Shown one piece after another: positions 44,368-53,366 of a stretch of DNA of 64,000 nucleotides (the first letter of the stretch is position 1; each line of letters begins with the position of its first letter). The DNA lies in NCBI GenBank assembly GCA_037355855.1, contig CM074764.1, forward strand, positions 1,612,001-1,676,000, given 5' to 3'. A program made the position numbers and the translations under genes. Origin of the DNA: Pseudo-nitzschia pungens (taxonomy: Eukaryota; Bacillariophyta; Bacillariophyceae; Bacillariales; Bacillariaceae). The notes beneath the pieces are model-generated. The model was not told the origin of the DNA. It did no database searches and saw only the letters and a list, made by a program, of their open reading frames with translations.

Positions 44368-45269
44368 TAACAGTCGCACACCCACATTACCAGAACGCCG
44401 CCCCAACATACCACTAGACATTCTCACATTTTATTTTTGTCCCTTGATCTCCCACACCCTTGAATCCCAAACCCAAATCTACACCATGCTCACCATCTCC
44501 GAACTGACAAGACTTCAGGTAGGGTGCCTCACCTCCGGTCTTCTGACCTTCTCCGACGCCCCACCCGGGAACCGCACCACCATCAGTGACACAACCCAGG
44601 TGACACAAGTGACACAACCTGCACGTCGTCTTTCCTCCGTACCCTTGGCACATCAGGTAATGAAGCACACCGCTCCAACCTCCTGAACACCCTGAAGACC
44701 CGGTACGCCTACATTGACAAACATAAGAATGTCCTCTAGTGCATCCACTCCCTTGTCACGTGGACCGCCACCACTGACGACACCCTATACCATGTCGGCC
44801 TCCACTCCAATTCCATCCAATCCGACACCCTCCTCGTCATCCCTCCATCGTGTATGACATAGCATAGCCAATATGAGCACAGAGTAACTTACGTGCACTG
44901 CGAAGTTGACGTACACCCGAGACGGCGCCGGGGTATCCCATAGGATACGATTTTTCCACCTCAACTAGTAGACGATAAGACTTAGTTTCGGGAAGAATCA
45001 CTCAAAATAACGTCTCGTTTTAAGCACACTCAACACATGGCAATTTAACGGTCGATGCCGGTTGGTGCCCATATTGGACATTTTGGAATTTGGAATCCCA
45101 TTGGGAAAAAAAGTCATTAGCCGAACCTCTAGAGCGCATGCCGGCTCGATTCGGAGCATGTTCCGAATTCTGGATCACACGTTCTGACATCTATTTTGAA
45201 CGCAAGTTCCATTGATGCGATGACTGACATGCCTCGATGACTGAAATTGCGATCAGTTTTTCGATTCTT

Positions 45270-45465
45270 ACTACAAAATTCTTATCAGCTGTCCCCCGGT
45301 TCTACGTCCCCGACTACTAATTTCTACTGAAAACCGGGGACAGCTGATAGGAATTCTGTAGTATAAGATACCGGTACACTAGTACATAAGTTCGTAACAG
45401 CTGTCTGTTGGTTCTACGCGCCTATGTACTAATTCCGACGTGGACTGGAGGACAGCTGTTACGAA
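45270..45465. repeat. Two tandem hairpin-forming repeats
   Basis: First hairpin: arms 45270-45301 and 45332-45362 (left arm ACTACAAAATTCTTATCAGC..., right arm its near-exact reverse complement). Second: arms 45391-45405 (TTCGTAACAGCTGTC) and 45451-45465 (GACAGCTGTTACGAA), perfect. The loops are related too (GGTTCTACG...TACTAATT), so the two are diverged tandem copies of one unit of about 95 bp, 160 bp upstream of the SYLF gene. Confidence 0.8.
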
Positions 45466-45625
45466 TTTCGTAGTAGATTACCGTAAGGTTACGGTACAGT
45501 GTGTTGAGAGACAATTTCGTTCAACATCCATCTCATCTACGGTATCTTACATTACTTGCACTTCGTTTCATAAATAATAAAGAGAAACAATTAAAACAGC
45601 AACGAAAACACCAAGAACAGAAATC

Positions 45626-46147
45626 ATGGACGAATTCAAGAGTAAGGATGGTTGCATTCCTTATTTTGAAAAAGCCTACGGATATGCCGTCTTCCCAACC
45701 ATCGCAAAACTTGGAATGGGCGCCGTGGGCGGCGCTGGTGGCCAAGGAGATGTCTTTATCAACAAGGAGAGCGGGTCTCCAGAGAAGATCGGTACGTCAG
45801 AGATGATCCAGGTCAGCTTTGGGCCTCAGTTTGGAGGACAAATTTACAGCATGATCATTTTTTTCGAAACGGAAGGCGACTACAAGAGATTCATCGTTGA
45901 CAATTTCGAATTCGGAGCCGATGCCAATGCTGTGGCGCTGAAGGCGAGTGCCGGTGCCAAGGTCAGCACGATCGACAACAACGTCAATATTCAAGGGGAT
46001 GTGAGAGGAACTGAGCACAAGTTCGAACGCACAACGAATACTCTCATGTACACGAAGGGTCTGGCCGTCTTTACCAGCACGATCGGGGGTCTTATGTACG
46101 AGGCGTCACTTTCCGGGCAGAAGTTCAAATTTAAAGCTTTGAAATAG
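45626..46147 (+). CDS. SYLF/Ysc84-domain lipid-binding protein
   Basis: 173 aa from ATG 45626, a single exon. Almost the entire protein is a SYLF (DUF500, Ysc84) domain: YGYAVFPTIAKLGMGAVGGAG, GQGDVFINKE, GTSEMIQVSFGPQFGGQIYS, MIIFFETEGDYKRFI, NFEFGADANAVALKASAGA, then TKGLAVFTSTIGGLMYEASL and a C-terminal GQKFKFKAL. The order and the glycine pattern fit the family well. SYLF domains bind phosphoinositides, and in yeast Ysc84 also binds actin through an N-terminal extension. Here only a 10-residue leader precedes the domain and there is no SH3 or FYVE partner, so only membrane lipid binding in the cytoplasm can be inferred. The start is supported by an AAATCATGG context. No signal peptide is seen. 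Confidence 0.9.
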   Translation: MDEFKSKDGCIPYFEKAYGYAVFPTIAKLGMGAVGGAGGQGDVFINKESGSPEKIGTSEMIQVSFGPQFGGQIYSMIIFFETEGDYKRFIVDNFEFGADANAVALKASAGAKVSTIDNNVNIQGDVRGTEHKFERTTNTLMYTKGLAVFTSTIGGLMYEASLSGQKFKFKALK

Positions 46148-46971
46148 CTCAAGAGCGTTGGGCTAGTACTTACGAACGACGAATGACAAATCGAATCGTC
46201 AAGAATTGATTTCGAGTGTGGAAACATGCAATCATTACCGCAATAGTCGTACGAAGAAAGTATCATTAATAATCATTATTACAAGTAACGTACGAGTACT
46301 TCTACTACTACGAAGTAAGTATTACTTCGTACTTTATCTGAATCCGAGCCTTACAAGAATTGAGCCTGCGTATGTGGAGCTGTGCCAATAACACAAGGCG
46401 TGATGCCCCGATCGCGGCCCAATCACGGGGACATGCTCTCCCTGTTATAAGTAAAAAACTAGCTGATACGCTCTAATGTCATTAATTGAAGACTCGCGGG
46501 GACAAAGTATATGTTATTACGAGCCTTGCAACCAATGTTGAGCCTACACGCATCGAACCACGTCTGTACTGCCTACAGATCAAGCCGAGACGATAGAGTA
46601 CTGCGACGAAGCAGTGGTGCTCCGCTTACGGGGACATGTTCTTGTCTCTGTTACAGGTCGAACGCCAGCAGCCTGGAACGATCAAAGAAGAGCATCAGAT
46701 GTTGCAAAGCAGGAACGCTCATGCAAAAGCTTAAGTGTTGCGACACGTCCTACTACGAGCTCAACAGCGTTGCGCGGAACAAACGATTACAAGAGCAACA
46801 GCATCGAAGTCGATACGAGACAGGCAGCTAGGCTAGCGCACAAATTAATTGCATGACCTCGCAGTGCCTCAGGTACTTCGAACTACGCTCATTGCTACGA
46901 TCGTAATCTCACGGTAAGCTAACCTTACCCTGGGACCATACCGTTTTTGACGGCGCATTCGTTTTCTCGAA

Positions 46972-47230
46972 AAATTCCGATACAGTAATTGCGAGTGAGG
47001 TTTATCGGTACGATTACGTAAGGTTAGCGGTAGACTACGAGTAAGGTTACTGTACATCGTGAGTTTACCGAATTGATACTTTGTAGGTACGAAGAAGTAC
47101 TTACAGGTACCGTACGGTACAGTGAGTAAGTCTTAGGATTGCATTACTTTGACCGTCGCACGTCACCTACCGTATTTCCATTTCTCTGGAGTCCGGGACG
47201 GCGGAATCACAGAAAAATGCACACGTCTGA
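46972..47230. repeat. Dispersed repeat, copy B
   Basis: Same order of blocks as copy A (35765-36010). It contains the identical 49-bp core at 47180-47228. Outside the core the two copies have many changes and insertions. Confidence 0.8.
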
Positions 47231-47490
47231 TATGACGCACAATCTACGGTAGGTAATGTATGTAAAAAAAAACGGAAATATTTTCGTTTTCGCTCACCAG
47301 AAATCACTCCCTAATACGTACTTCGTAATAATTATCTCCTCTTACCTGTTTTCACTAAAAAGTAAACAAATGAACCACACGTTGATACATTTATGGGATA
47401 TGTGCGGTAAGTTCATATACGTAGTATTATGATTTTGAAAGCGTTGACCGCGTTTTTCTATTTCGGGACCGCAATTGTTTTTGTTTTTAG

Positions 47491-47552
47491 TTGAGAATCA
47501 ATTCTCAGCGAAAATAGAATTCATTTTCGCTGAGAATTTTTTCAGCGAAAAT
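47491..47552. repeat. Perfect 15-bp palindrome arms with an extra half-site
   Basis: ATTCTCAGCGAAAAT (47501-47515), a 7-base spacer AGAATTC, and ATTTTCGCTGAGAAT (47523-47537) form a perfect hairpin. A third copy of the half (TTTCAGCGAAAATG) follows at 47539-47552, and GAGAATCAATTCTC overlaps the left arm. It is intergenic; its function is unknown. Confidence 0.8.
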
Positions 47553-47815
47553 GTTTTGATTGAGACAAGGGTTAAAGTTTTTGAGATATCAGCCAATGAG
47601 AATCCATTATTATTTTCTCTTTTTTAACGTAGGGTGTCCCTGAGTGAGTTCTACTTGTACGAGTAGGTGCGTATCACGTAGTAACCTTAGTATTATCTTT
47701 TACTACGAAGAAACGATTTTAAAAAATTTTGCACCTCAAATCTCACGTCTCTTTGAATCAAAATGAATAAAAGGAGGCAGAGGCTTTTTTCTCAATCTCC
47801 TGTCATGGATACTAT

Positions 47816-47945
47816 TGTAACATTCTAGGGTAGAATTAGATGGAGTGACATAGGATAGATGTATTTAAAAATTATAATGGGTGAATAATTTACACCAAGA
47901 TGTGAATGATTTCTTGGGTACTAGAGTAGTAGTACTAGTATGGAA
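47816..47945 (-). repeat. LTR fragment related to the 49-55 kb gypsy LTR
   Basis: It begins TGTAACATTCTAGGGTAGAA, closely matching the LTR edge TGTAACACTCTAAGGTAGAA at 49046. Similarity continues loosely (GATGTGAATGATTTCTTGGGTA against the relic LTR at 48587). Only the edge part is recognisable. Confidence 0.55.
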
Positions 47946-47962
47946 TGAATCATGAGAGATGA

Positions 47963-48586
47963 TCTTCAAAGGAACGTGTTCTTTCTATTACTCACCATGA
48001 TATCCCCATTCCCCAACCTGTTTTGAGTTCCATTGATTGGTGTTCCCATCAGTCTGCTTTCAAGCATCTCCCTCCTGGTATGCAAAGGTGGCTTGTCAAG
48101 TTTGCTTCTGGCTGCATTGGTGTTGGCAACCAGCAGCTACTTCAGTACCAGCATCAGGATCACTCCAGGTGCCCCTTGTGTGATGCAGACAACAAGAAGG
48201 TGTCTCGTGTGCTCTCCTGCAAGGACCCTGGGGCTGTCAAGCATAGTGTGTCTGCCTTCAAGGGTCCCCTGCAGCAGAGTCTTTATTCTGAGCAGACCGA
48301 TCCAGCCTTGGTTGCTGCCATTGTGGATCTTCTCGCCAGGGTTCGGAAGGGCCAGAACATTTTTCCATCCTCCTATTCCCCTGCAAAAACTTCACCAGCT
48401 GTCAAGGCACAGAGGACAATTGGTTGGCACAACTGGCTCCTTGGTAGGTGGTCTCCTCGCTGGCATCAAATCCAGACTGACTATTACTCCCACATTGGAA
48501 GCAAGCACTCCCCCAGACGTTGGGCTACAGCTATCATCCATCAGTTCTTTCTTACCTCCTGGGATCTCTGGACCTATAGGAATAAA
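47963..48586 (+). pseudogene. Mobile-element-derived repeated ORF, left part, interrupted by nested LTR insertions
   Basis: The frame is open from 47963 (no ATG at the start) and encodes LSSIDWCSHQSAFKHLPPGM, QRWLVKFASGCIGVG, DHSRCPLCDADNKKVSRVLSC (a Cys-x2-Cys...Cys cluster that in relatives is completed by His), and then WHNWLLGRWSPRWHQIQ and WDLWTYRN. The continuation lies at 54853-55129 (HGPGGTLEAEQHQSVD...ELAIG...KRQWLATIHLARRQY). This arrangement (zinc-like cluster, W-x2-W-x2-RN, GTLEAEQ, and a terminal WLxxxxxAR) is what I associate with a repeated protein family of diatom genomes, probably the C-terminal part of a retroelement protein; that assignment is from memory and uncertain. Confidence 0.5.
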
Positions 48587-48907
48587 TGTTATTTGTTAAG
48601 GTAGAAATACGCGATAGGAGTATTTTAAAGATGTATGATTAATAAATTGTGAATGGTTGAATACTTTACGAGATGGGAATGATTCCTTGAGTATGGAAAG
48701 AATGATCAAACAATGATATAATTGTTTGTCAGGCATAATATCAATAATCATTGATTCATGGGAATCTTTGTTTATCTTGATATTTGAATAATATTCAGTA
48801 TATGTACATGAATATTATATATATATATTCTTCTTGTGTATAGGAGCACATGCGGGATTCAATAATCATTTAGAGCCTTGGTAGGATCGTAATGCTAGCA
48901 TGTCACA
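48587..48907 (-). repeat. Full-length but diverged LTR, older relative of the 49-55 kb LTR
   Basis: 321 bp with ends TGTTATTTGTTAAGGTAGAA and GCTAGCATGTCACA, parallel to TGTAACACTCTAAGGTAGAA and GCTAGCATGTTACA of the 319-bp young LTR. Inside it shares TTTACGAGATGGGA. The bases just after (TAGTTCCCCAATGATTA) match the young element's internal edge (TAGTGCCTCATGATTGA), so some internal sequence (to about 49034) was kept. It splits the ORF that begins at 47963. Confidence 0.8.
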
Positions 48908-49045
48908 TAGTTCCCCAATGATTAGGTGAAGTTTGCATGTGGTTCAATAGGATAGGAGATGCTTGTTTGGAGAACCGGTTGAAGATGATATATGCCATTT
49001 GGAATATTTCGAAAGATATATGGTACTGTATCACAATGAACGGCT

Positions 49046-49364
49046 TGTAACACTCTAAGGTAGAAAAATTCGGAGTAGTATGAATAATTGTGTGTTATTT
49101 CACTTTACGAGATGGGATTGAAATTAAAGAGATGAAATAATGAGCGATGAGGTCATCGCGATCTCTTTATATAATTTCCATCCTTGTATATAACATATAT
49201 TCTGTATGTAACCTTAATCGTACGATCGCTCTCTTCTATATGCTCGTTCATACATACCGGATATCCATACATGTATATCATACATATAGGTATCGATTGA
49301 ATCCCATGTGGGATTCGGTTAATTATTAATTCGTAACGCTACTAGCCTACGCTAGCATGTTACA
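49046..49364 (-). repeat. 3' LTR of the 49-55 kb gypsy element
   Basis: 319 bp, TGTAACACTC to AGCATGTTACA, the same as 54529-54847. It contains an AT-rich TATATAATTT box-like stretch. Confidence 0.96.
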
Positions 49365-49394
49365 TAGTGCCTCATGATTGAACGAATCCCACAG

Positions 49395-52300
49395 TTAAGC
49401 CGACCAGTGACTCATGGAGCAATCTGAGTCATTTGATTGGCTCAATTCGATATCTGCTGATTCAGCCGGCGTAGACTCCGACTGATTCAGTTGACTTACT
49501 GTGGATTCATCCGATGGTTCTCGATACGGCGTAAGCTTTCGGATATTCACTGTCTCCACTACTGAGGGGGCTCTTTGCAATTTTACAGTTCCATTTGTAT
49601 TGACTTGTGTGATTGGAAAGGGACCGATCTTCCTGGGTTGAAGCTTGTCTGGATCTGGCTCTTGGATCCATACCTTGTCATGGACTTGGAAGGTATGATT
49701 GATACGTTTGGCATTATCCCTGAGTAGATTCCTGTTAATCCCTTGTTGCCGGAGCTGTTGCAGAGCTAGCAGGTTGGATGTTAGTGGCAGATCAATCAGC
49801 ATGTCCCGATTGAATACTAGGGACCCTGGGGATGCCTGTAAGGCAGCATTGACAGCACATCGAGAGGCATGCATGCAAGTTGCTAGGGCATTATCCATGA
49901 GTTGACTGGCTCTGGTGTTGACTTGAGGGGGATTCACATGAACTAAGACTCTGAGAATGTCAGCAACTGTATGATGGACTCTTTCACAGATGGCATTAGA
50001 TTGGGGATTCTTCACTGTAGTGGGAATGGACTGAATCCCATACTGCTTGAGAGTAGTCTGGAACTCAGCGCCTAGGAATTCACCGCCATTGTCATGGACA
50101 CATCTGATAGGTCTTGGATACCTTGAGAGCCAACAGTTCTTGAATTGGTCAGAGACATGCTGAGAAGACTTGTCTCTGATACGGATGATTTCAAGTAGGT
50201 TGGTGACTGGATCAATACAAGTTAGGGCTTTGAAGTTGTAGTTCTTGCCTTGGGCTGTAATCTTCCATGGGCCTATAAGATCCACATGTATCTCATTGAA
50301 TGGAGCCAGTGGGGCTTCTTTCGGTGGTAGTTTGCCATACTTGGAGTGTTGGTTCTTGTATTTAATGCAGCTGTCGGGGCAGATGTAAGTCTTGCAAAGA
50401 TTGGATAGGTTGTCAATATAGAATCGTGCGGAGATAGTTTGATATAGCCTGGTGGATCCACAATGACCCAACAGGAGGTGATACCATTTGATGGTATCCT
50501 TCGAGAGAGAGCTTGGTATGTATATGCGCCAGTTGTCGGGGTTGGACTGGTTGGCATAGCAGAGAATGTTATTGCCTTCTAATTCTTGATAGAAGAAGGC
50601 TTTGGACTGAATCTTGAACTTGATGGTAGGATCTTTCTGTTGATGAAGATATATATTGGAATAGTTCACCGGGCATTCCAGGTCTTGGTTATTTGGTAGG
50701 TTAACTAGACACTCATTATTCAGCAAGCAGGCTTGTAGTTCACTGTCTGCGTCATTGCATAAGTGCTGGAAGAGGTTCGGGAACTCTGTTAGAAACAGTT
50801 CTTCATCTTGTTTAGGAACTTCAAGTTTCAAGAAATCGATTAAGGTGCCCTTTTCAAGGGCTTTCTTCCCTTCAGTAGGTGGATCCATCCGGGGGAGTCT
50901 GGAGAAGGCATCAGCGAGAACATTCTTCTTGCCTTCAACATAGGTGAGGTTGACACCGAATTCTTCAAGGAATAGTCTCCACCGGAGGACTCGTTGGACT
51001 GATAAGGTTCTGAAGGTAAGGTTCTTATGGTCAGTGTATACGTTGATGACTCCACCGAGGAGCATCTTTCTGTACTCTTTGCAGCAGAGTACAATAGCTA
51101 GGAGTTCTTTCTCCATAGTAGTATAGTTCTTTTGGGCATCAGATAGTTTCTTGGACCAGTACGCAATAGGCTTGCCATCTTGTATTATGGCAGCGCCGAG
51201 CTGTAGGTCGGAGGCATCAGTGTACAGTTCAAAGGGCTTGTTAAGGTCTGGATAGGTGTTCAGCGCATCTGCTGCCACCATTGCTTTCATCTCTTGAAAG
51301 GCTTTGTCTTGAGCAGGTCCCCAAGTGAAAGCTGAAGGAGCTTTCCTTTGCTTGCCTTTGATGGTAGCTGCTTGAGGAGTCTTTTGCTTGGGGGTTCCGG
51401 TGATGTCGAAGAGAGGAGCTAGGACATGAGACCTGCGAGGCCACATATCCCTGTAGTATCCTACTGCGCCGAGGAAGGACTTGACCTGAGTCACAGTTCG
51501 TGGTCGATCCATATGTAGAATGGCTTCGATCTTCTTTCTCCAGGGCTTAACAGCTGTAGGTGTCATCCAATAGCCAAGGAAGTCAGTTTCTTGTACAGCC
51601 CAATCACATTTGAGTGGGTTGCACTTGAGTCCATTTTGGTTGAGCCGGTCTAGGATCTTGTCAATAGTTTTCATGTGGAGGTCAAAGGATCCGTCAGTCC
51701 ATATACCAATATCATCAATATAAACAGTGCAGTCAGTGTCTTGTGAGATATCTTCCATTAGTTGCTGGGCAACGTCTGGAGAGACTTTGACACCCATTGG
51801 GAGTCTTTGGTATTCATAGCAACCATAAGGAGTGACTATGGTGCAGAGTTTCTTGCTCGCATCATCCAGTTCAAAGCAGTAGTATTGCATAGACAAGTCA
51901 ATCTTGGTGAAGTGAGTGTACTTGCCTCTCTTGTTCATGATATCCTGTATCCTAGGGATTGGATAAGGACGTCTTTCAAGCAGTTCATTGAGTTCTCTGA
52001 AGTCTGATACCCATCGGACCCTGTTGTCTTTCTTTGGTACTATAAAGGTTGGGAACGCCCATTCGGCCGGTCCAGTGCAACGCTTGAGGACTCCATCATT
52101 ACAAAGATTCTGGAGCTCCCTTTTGAATAGGTCTTCTCTTTTGTATGCAACTGGATAAGGCTTCTTGTGTATAGGCTTGGATCCGGGCTTCAGTCTTAGA
52201 GAGATTTTCTTGTGTGGATACTTCCCAAGTTCCCCATTGAAGACGTTAGGGTACTTGCTTAGTATTGCTTGGAACTGCTCTTGCTCTGCTGTGGACATGT

Positions 52301-53363
52301 GGGACTGTTGCTTGGCGACTGTTGATGGATCTGTTTCTTGGTAGGCTCTGTCTAGAATAACCTTGGACTTGTATGGATTTGCAAAGGATAGGTCATCCGC
52401 AAAGAGTTCGGCGTCTTCGAGTTCTTCCATGAGCATGGTATAGTTGTCATGGTATACGGAGGTATCTTTCATGGGAATGGTTCTATCCATCCACTGGACT
52501 GCTCCTTCTTTGAATAGGAGATTGATCTTTGCTAGGTGGAGGAAGTCTCTGCCTAGTATCAGGTCATATTTGCAGTTGGGTGAATGGAAGAGCCTTGCCT
52601 CTTGTTTGTCGATGGTATAGCTGCCGAACTCCTGTAACTTGAGGTTCTTCATGATAACATATTCTGTAGTGTTGAAGCTTCCGTTTGCTGTTGTTGTTAG
52701 GACTCGATGCTTGCTTCTGATTGGTAGTGTGCCAAGTGGTAGTGCTCTTTTGTTGATTAGAGTTCCGGAGGATCCACTATCTAGTAAGGCGAGTAGTGGT
52801 TTTGTTTTCGTGGGGATGCCTTGTATGTACTGTACGTTGGTTAGTAGAATAGGAGCCACGTTGCTCTTATTCGGGGATGCCTGTTCTGCTGTATTTCCAG
52901 CAGTCGACAGCAGCTTTAAATAATTTTGCTCCAGCGCACCTCCTTTGGTGTAGTCTTTGGAGTTTCCGGGATTGCAATAGAGATTTTTTGCTGTACCGGT
53001 AGACCAATTTCTTGCCAGGGACAAGAGTGGTCTATTTATTGCTGCTGTACTATCTTTCGCGTCTGTACCCTTGGATCGATTCGTTTGGTTTCGATTCGGA
53101 TCCATGTTCGATTGTTTCTCGGTAGCCGAGAATCGAACTGTTTTTGTTGTTGTTGTTGCTGCTGTTGCAGGCTTTGTTGAGCGTTCAACAGGAATACTCC
53201 ATCCTGTAGGTTCCTTCCCCTCTTTATTCGGGAGATCTCCTCCATGCGTCATCCCAGACAGCAGGGCTGTGCTGGCATCCAGTTCCTGGGGAGCTGGAGG
53301 CAAGGTGATTGCTGGTTTAGGCGAAGCTCGGGGCTTCTTTGGAGGCTTGGAGCCTCCGGAGAC
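49395..53363 (-). CDS. Gypsy Pol: protease, reverse transcriptase, RNase H, integrase
   Basis: The frame is open directly after the gag TGA at 53364-53366 and has no early ATG (a TTG occurs at 53303), so translation most likely comes from gag. Landmarks, numbered from 53303: retropepsin-like LLALLDSGSSGTLIN (DSG at 175-177), RT with RWVSDFRELNELLERRPYPI, IDLSMQYYCFEL, LPMGVKVSPDVAQQLM and the catalytic TVYIDDIGIW, then RNase H FELYTDASDLQLGAAI and ADAFSRLP. The integrase zinc module is WYHLLLGHCGSTRLYQTI...CPDSC, and the core is EIHVDLIGPW, RCVHDNGGEFLGAEF and NAICERVHHTV, so the D, D, E triad is complete. The C-terminal domain ends KIGPFPITQVNTNGTVKL and VNIRKLTPYRE. It looks enzymatically intact. 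Confidence 0.93.
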   Translation of the reverse strand, partial: VSGGSKPPKKPRASPKPAITLPPAPQELDASTALLSGMTHGGDLPNKEGKEPTGWSIPVERSTKPATAATTTTKTVRFSATEKQSNMDPNRNQTNRSKGTDAKDSTAAINRPLLSLARNWSTGTAKNLYCNPGNSKDYTKGGALEQNYLKLLSTAGNTAEQASPNKSNVAPILLTNVQYIQGIPTKTKPLLALLDSGSSGTLINKRALPLGTLPIRSKHRVLTTTANGSFNTTEYVIMKNLKLQEFGSYTIDKQEARLFHSPNCKYDLILGRDFLHLAKINLLFKEGAVQWMDRTIPMKDTSVYHDNYTMLMEELEDAELFADDLSFANPYKSKVILDRAYQETDPSTVAKQQSHMSTAEQEQFQAILSKYPNVFNGELGKYPHKKISLRLKPGSKPIHKKPYPVAYKREDLFKRELQNLCNDGVLKRCTGPAEWAFPTFIVPKKDNRVRWVSDFRELNELLERRPYPIPRIQDIMNKRGKYTHFTKIDLSMQYYCFELDDASKKLCTIVTPYGCYEYQRLPMGVKVSPDVAQQLMEDISQDTDCTVYIDDIGIWTDGSFDLHMKTIDKILDRLNQNGLKCNPLKCDWAVQETDFLGYWMTPTAVKPWRKKIEAILHMDRPRTVTQVKSFLGAVGYYRDMWPRRSHVLAPLFDITGTPKQKTPQAATIKGKQRKAPSAFTWGPAQDKAFQEMKAMVAADALNTYPDLNKPFELYTDASDLQLGAAIIQDGKPIAYWSKKLSDAQKNYTTMEKELLAIVLCCKEYRKMLLGGVINVYTDHKNLTFRTLSVQRVLRWRLFLEEFGVNLTYVEGKKNVLADAFSRLPRMDPPTEGKKALEKGTLIDFLKLEVPKQDEELFLTEFPNLFQHLCNDADSELQACLLNNECLVNLPNNQDLECPVNYSNIYLHQQKDPTIKFKIQSKAFFYQELEGNNILCYANQSNPDNWRIYIPSSLSKDTIKWYHLLLGHCGSTRLYQTISARFYIDNLSNLCKTYICPDSCIKYKNQHSKYGKLPPKEAPLAPFNEIHVDLIGPWKITAQGKNYNFKALTCIDPVTNLLEIIRIRDKSSQHVSDQFKNCWLSRYPRPIRCVHDNGGEFLGAEFQTTLKQYGIQSIPTTVKNPQSNAICERVHHTVADILRVLVHVNPPQVNTRASQLMDNALATCMHASRCAVNAALQASPGSLVFNRDMLIDLPLTSNLLALQQLRQQGINRNLLRDNAKRINHTFQVHDKVWIQEPDPDKLQPRKIGPFPITQVNTNGTVKLQRAPSVVETVNIRKLTPYREPSDESTVSQLNQSESTPAESADIELSQSNDSDCSMSHWSA

Positions 53364-53366
53364 TCA
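53341..53366 (-). promoter_or_regulatory. Candidate stop-codon readthrough signal between gag and pol
   Basis: On the minus strand the gag stop TGA (53366-53364) is followed by six bases (GTCTCC) and then a perfect 7-bp hairpin with a three-base loop, GGAGGCT-CCA-AGCCTCC (53357-53341). Gag and pol are in the same frame, so readthrough of the UGA would make a Gag-Pol fusion. Stop plus short spacer plus stable RNA structure is the architecture used by gammaretroviruses and some other elements. The role here is inferred. Confidence 0.55.

Larger units (their letters stand above)
42723..45265. other. Repeat-rich region without genes
   Basis: No reliable gene. It contains C-rich imperfect repeats (43380-43620), a 53-bp direct duplication with one mismatch (43769-43821 and 43940-43992, ATTAAATTGTAACCGTGACA...), and a block (44028-44367) that recurs inverted at 55262-55600. 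The Pro-rich and Gly-rich short ORFs here follow from base composition. Confidence 0.5.
46148..47815. other. Intergenic region with dispersed repeat copy B and a palindrome
   Basis: No gene is supported; the ORFs at 46511-46856 overlap each other in two frames and have no protein character. It contains CGAAGTAAGTATTACTTCG-type words (46300-46340), dispersed repeat copy B (46972-47230) and a hairpin cluster (47491-47552). Confidence 0.5.

Noticed and set aside
53303..53366. Frameshift between gag and pol
   Set aside because: The two frames are the same (54401 minus 53303 is divisible by three); only a stop separates them.
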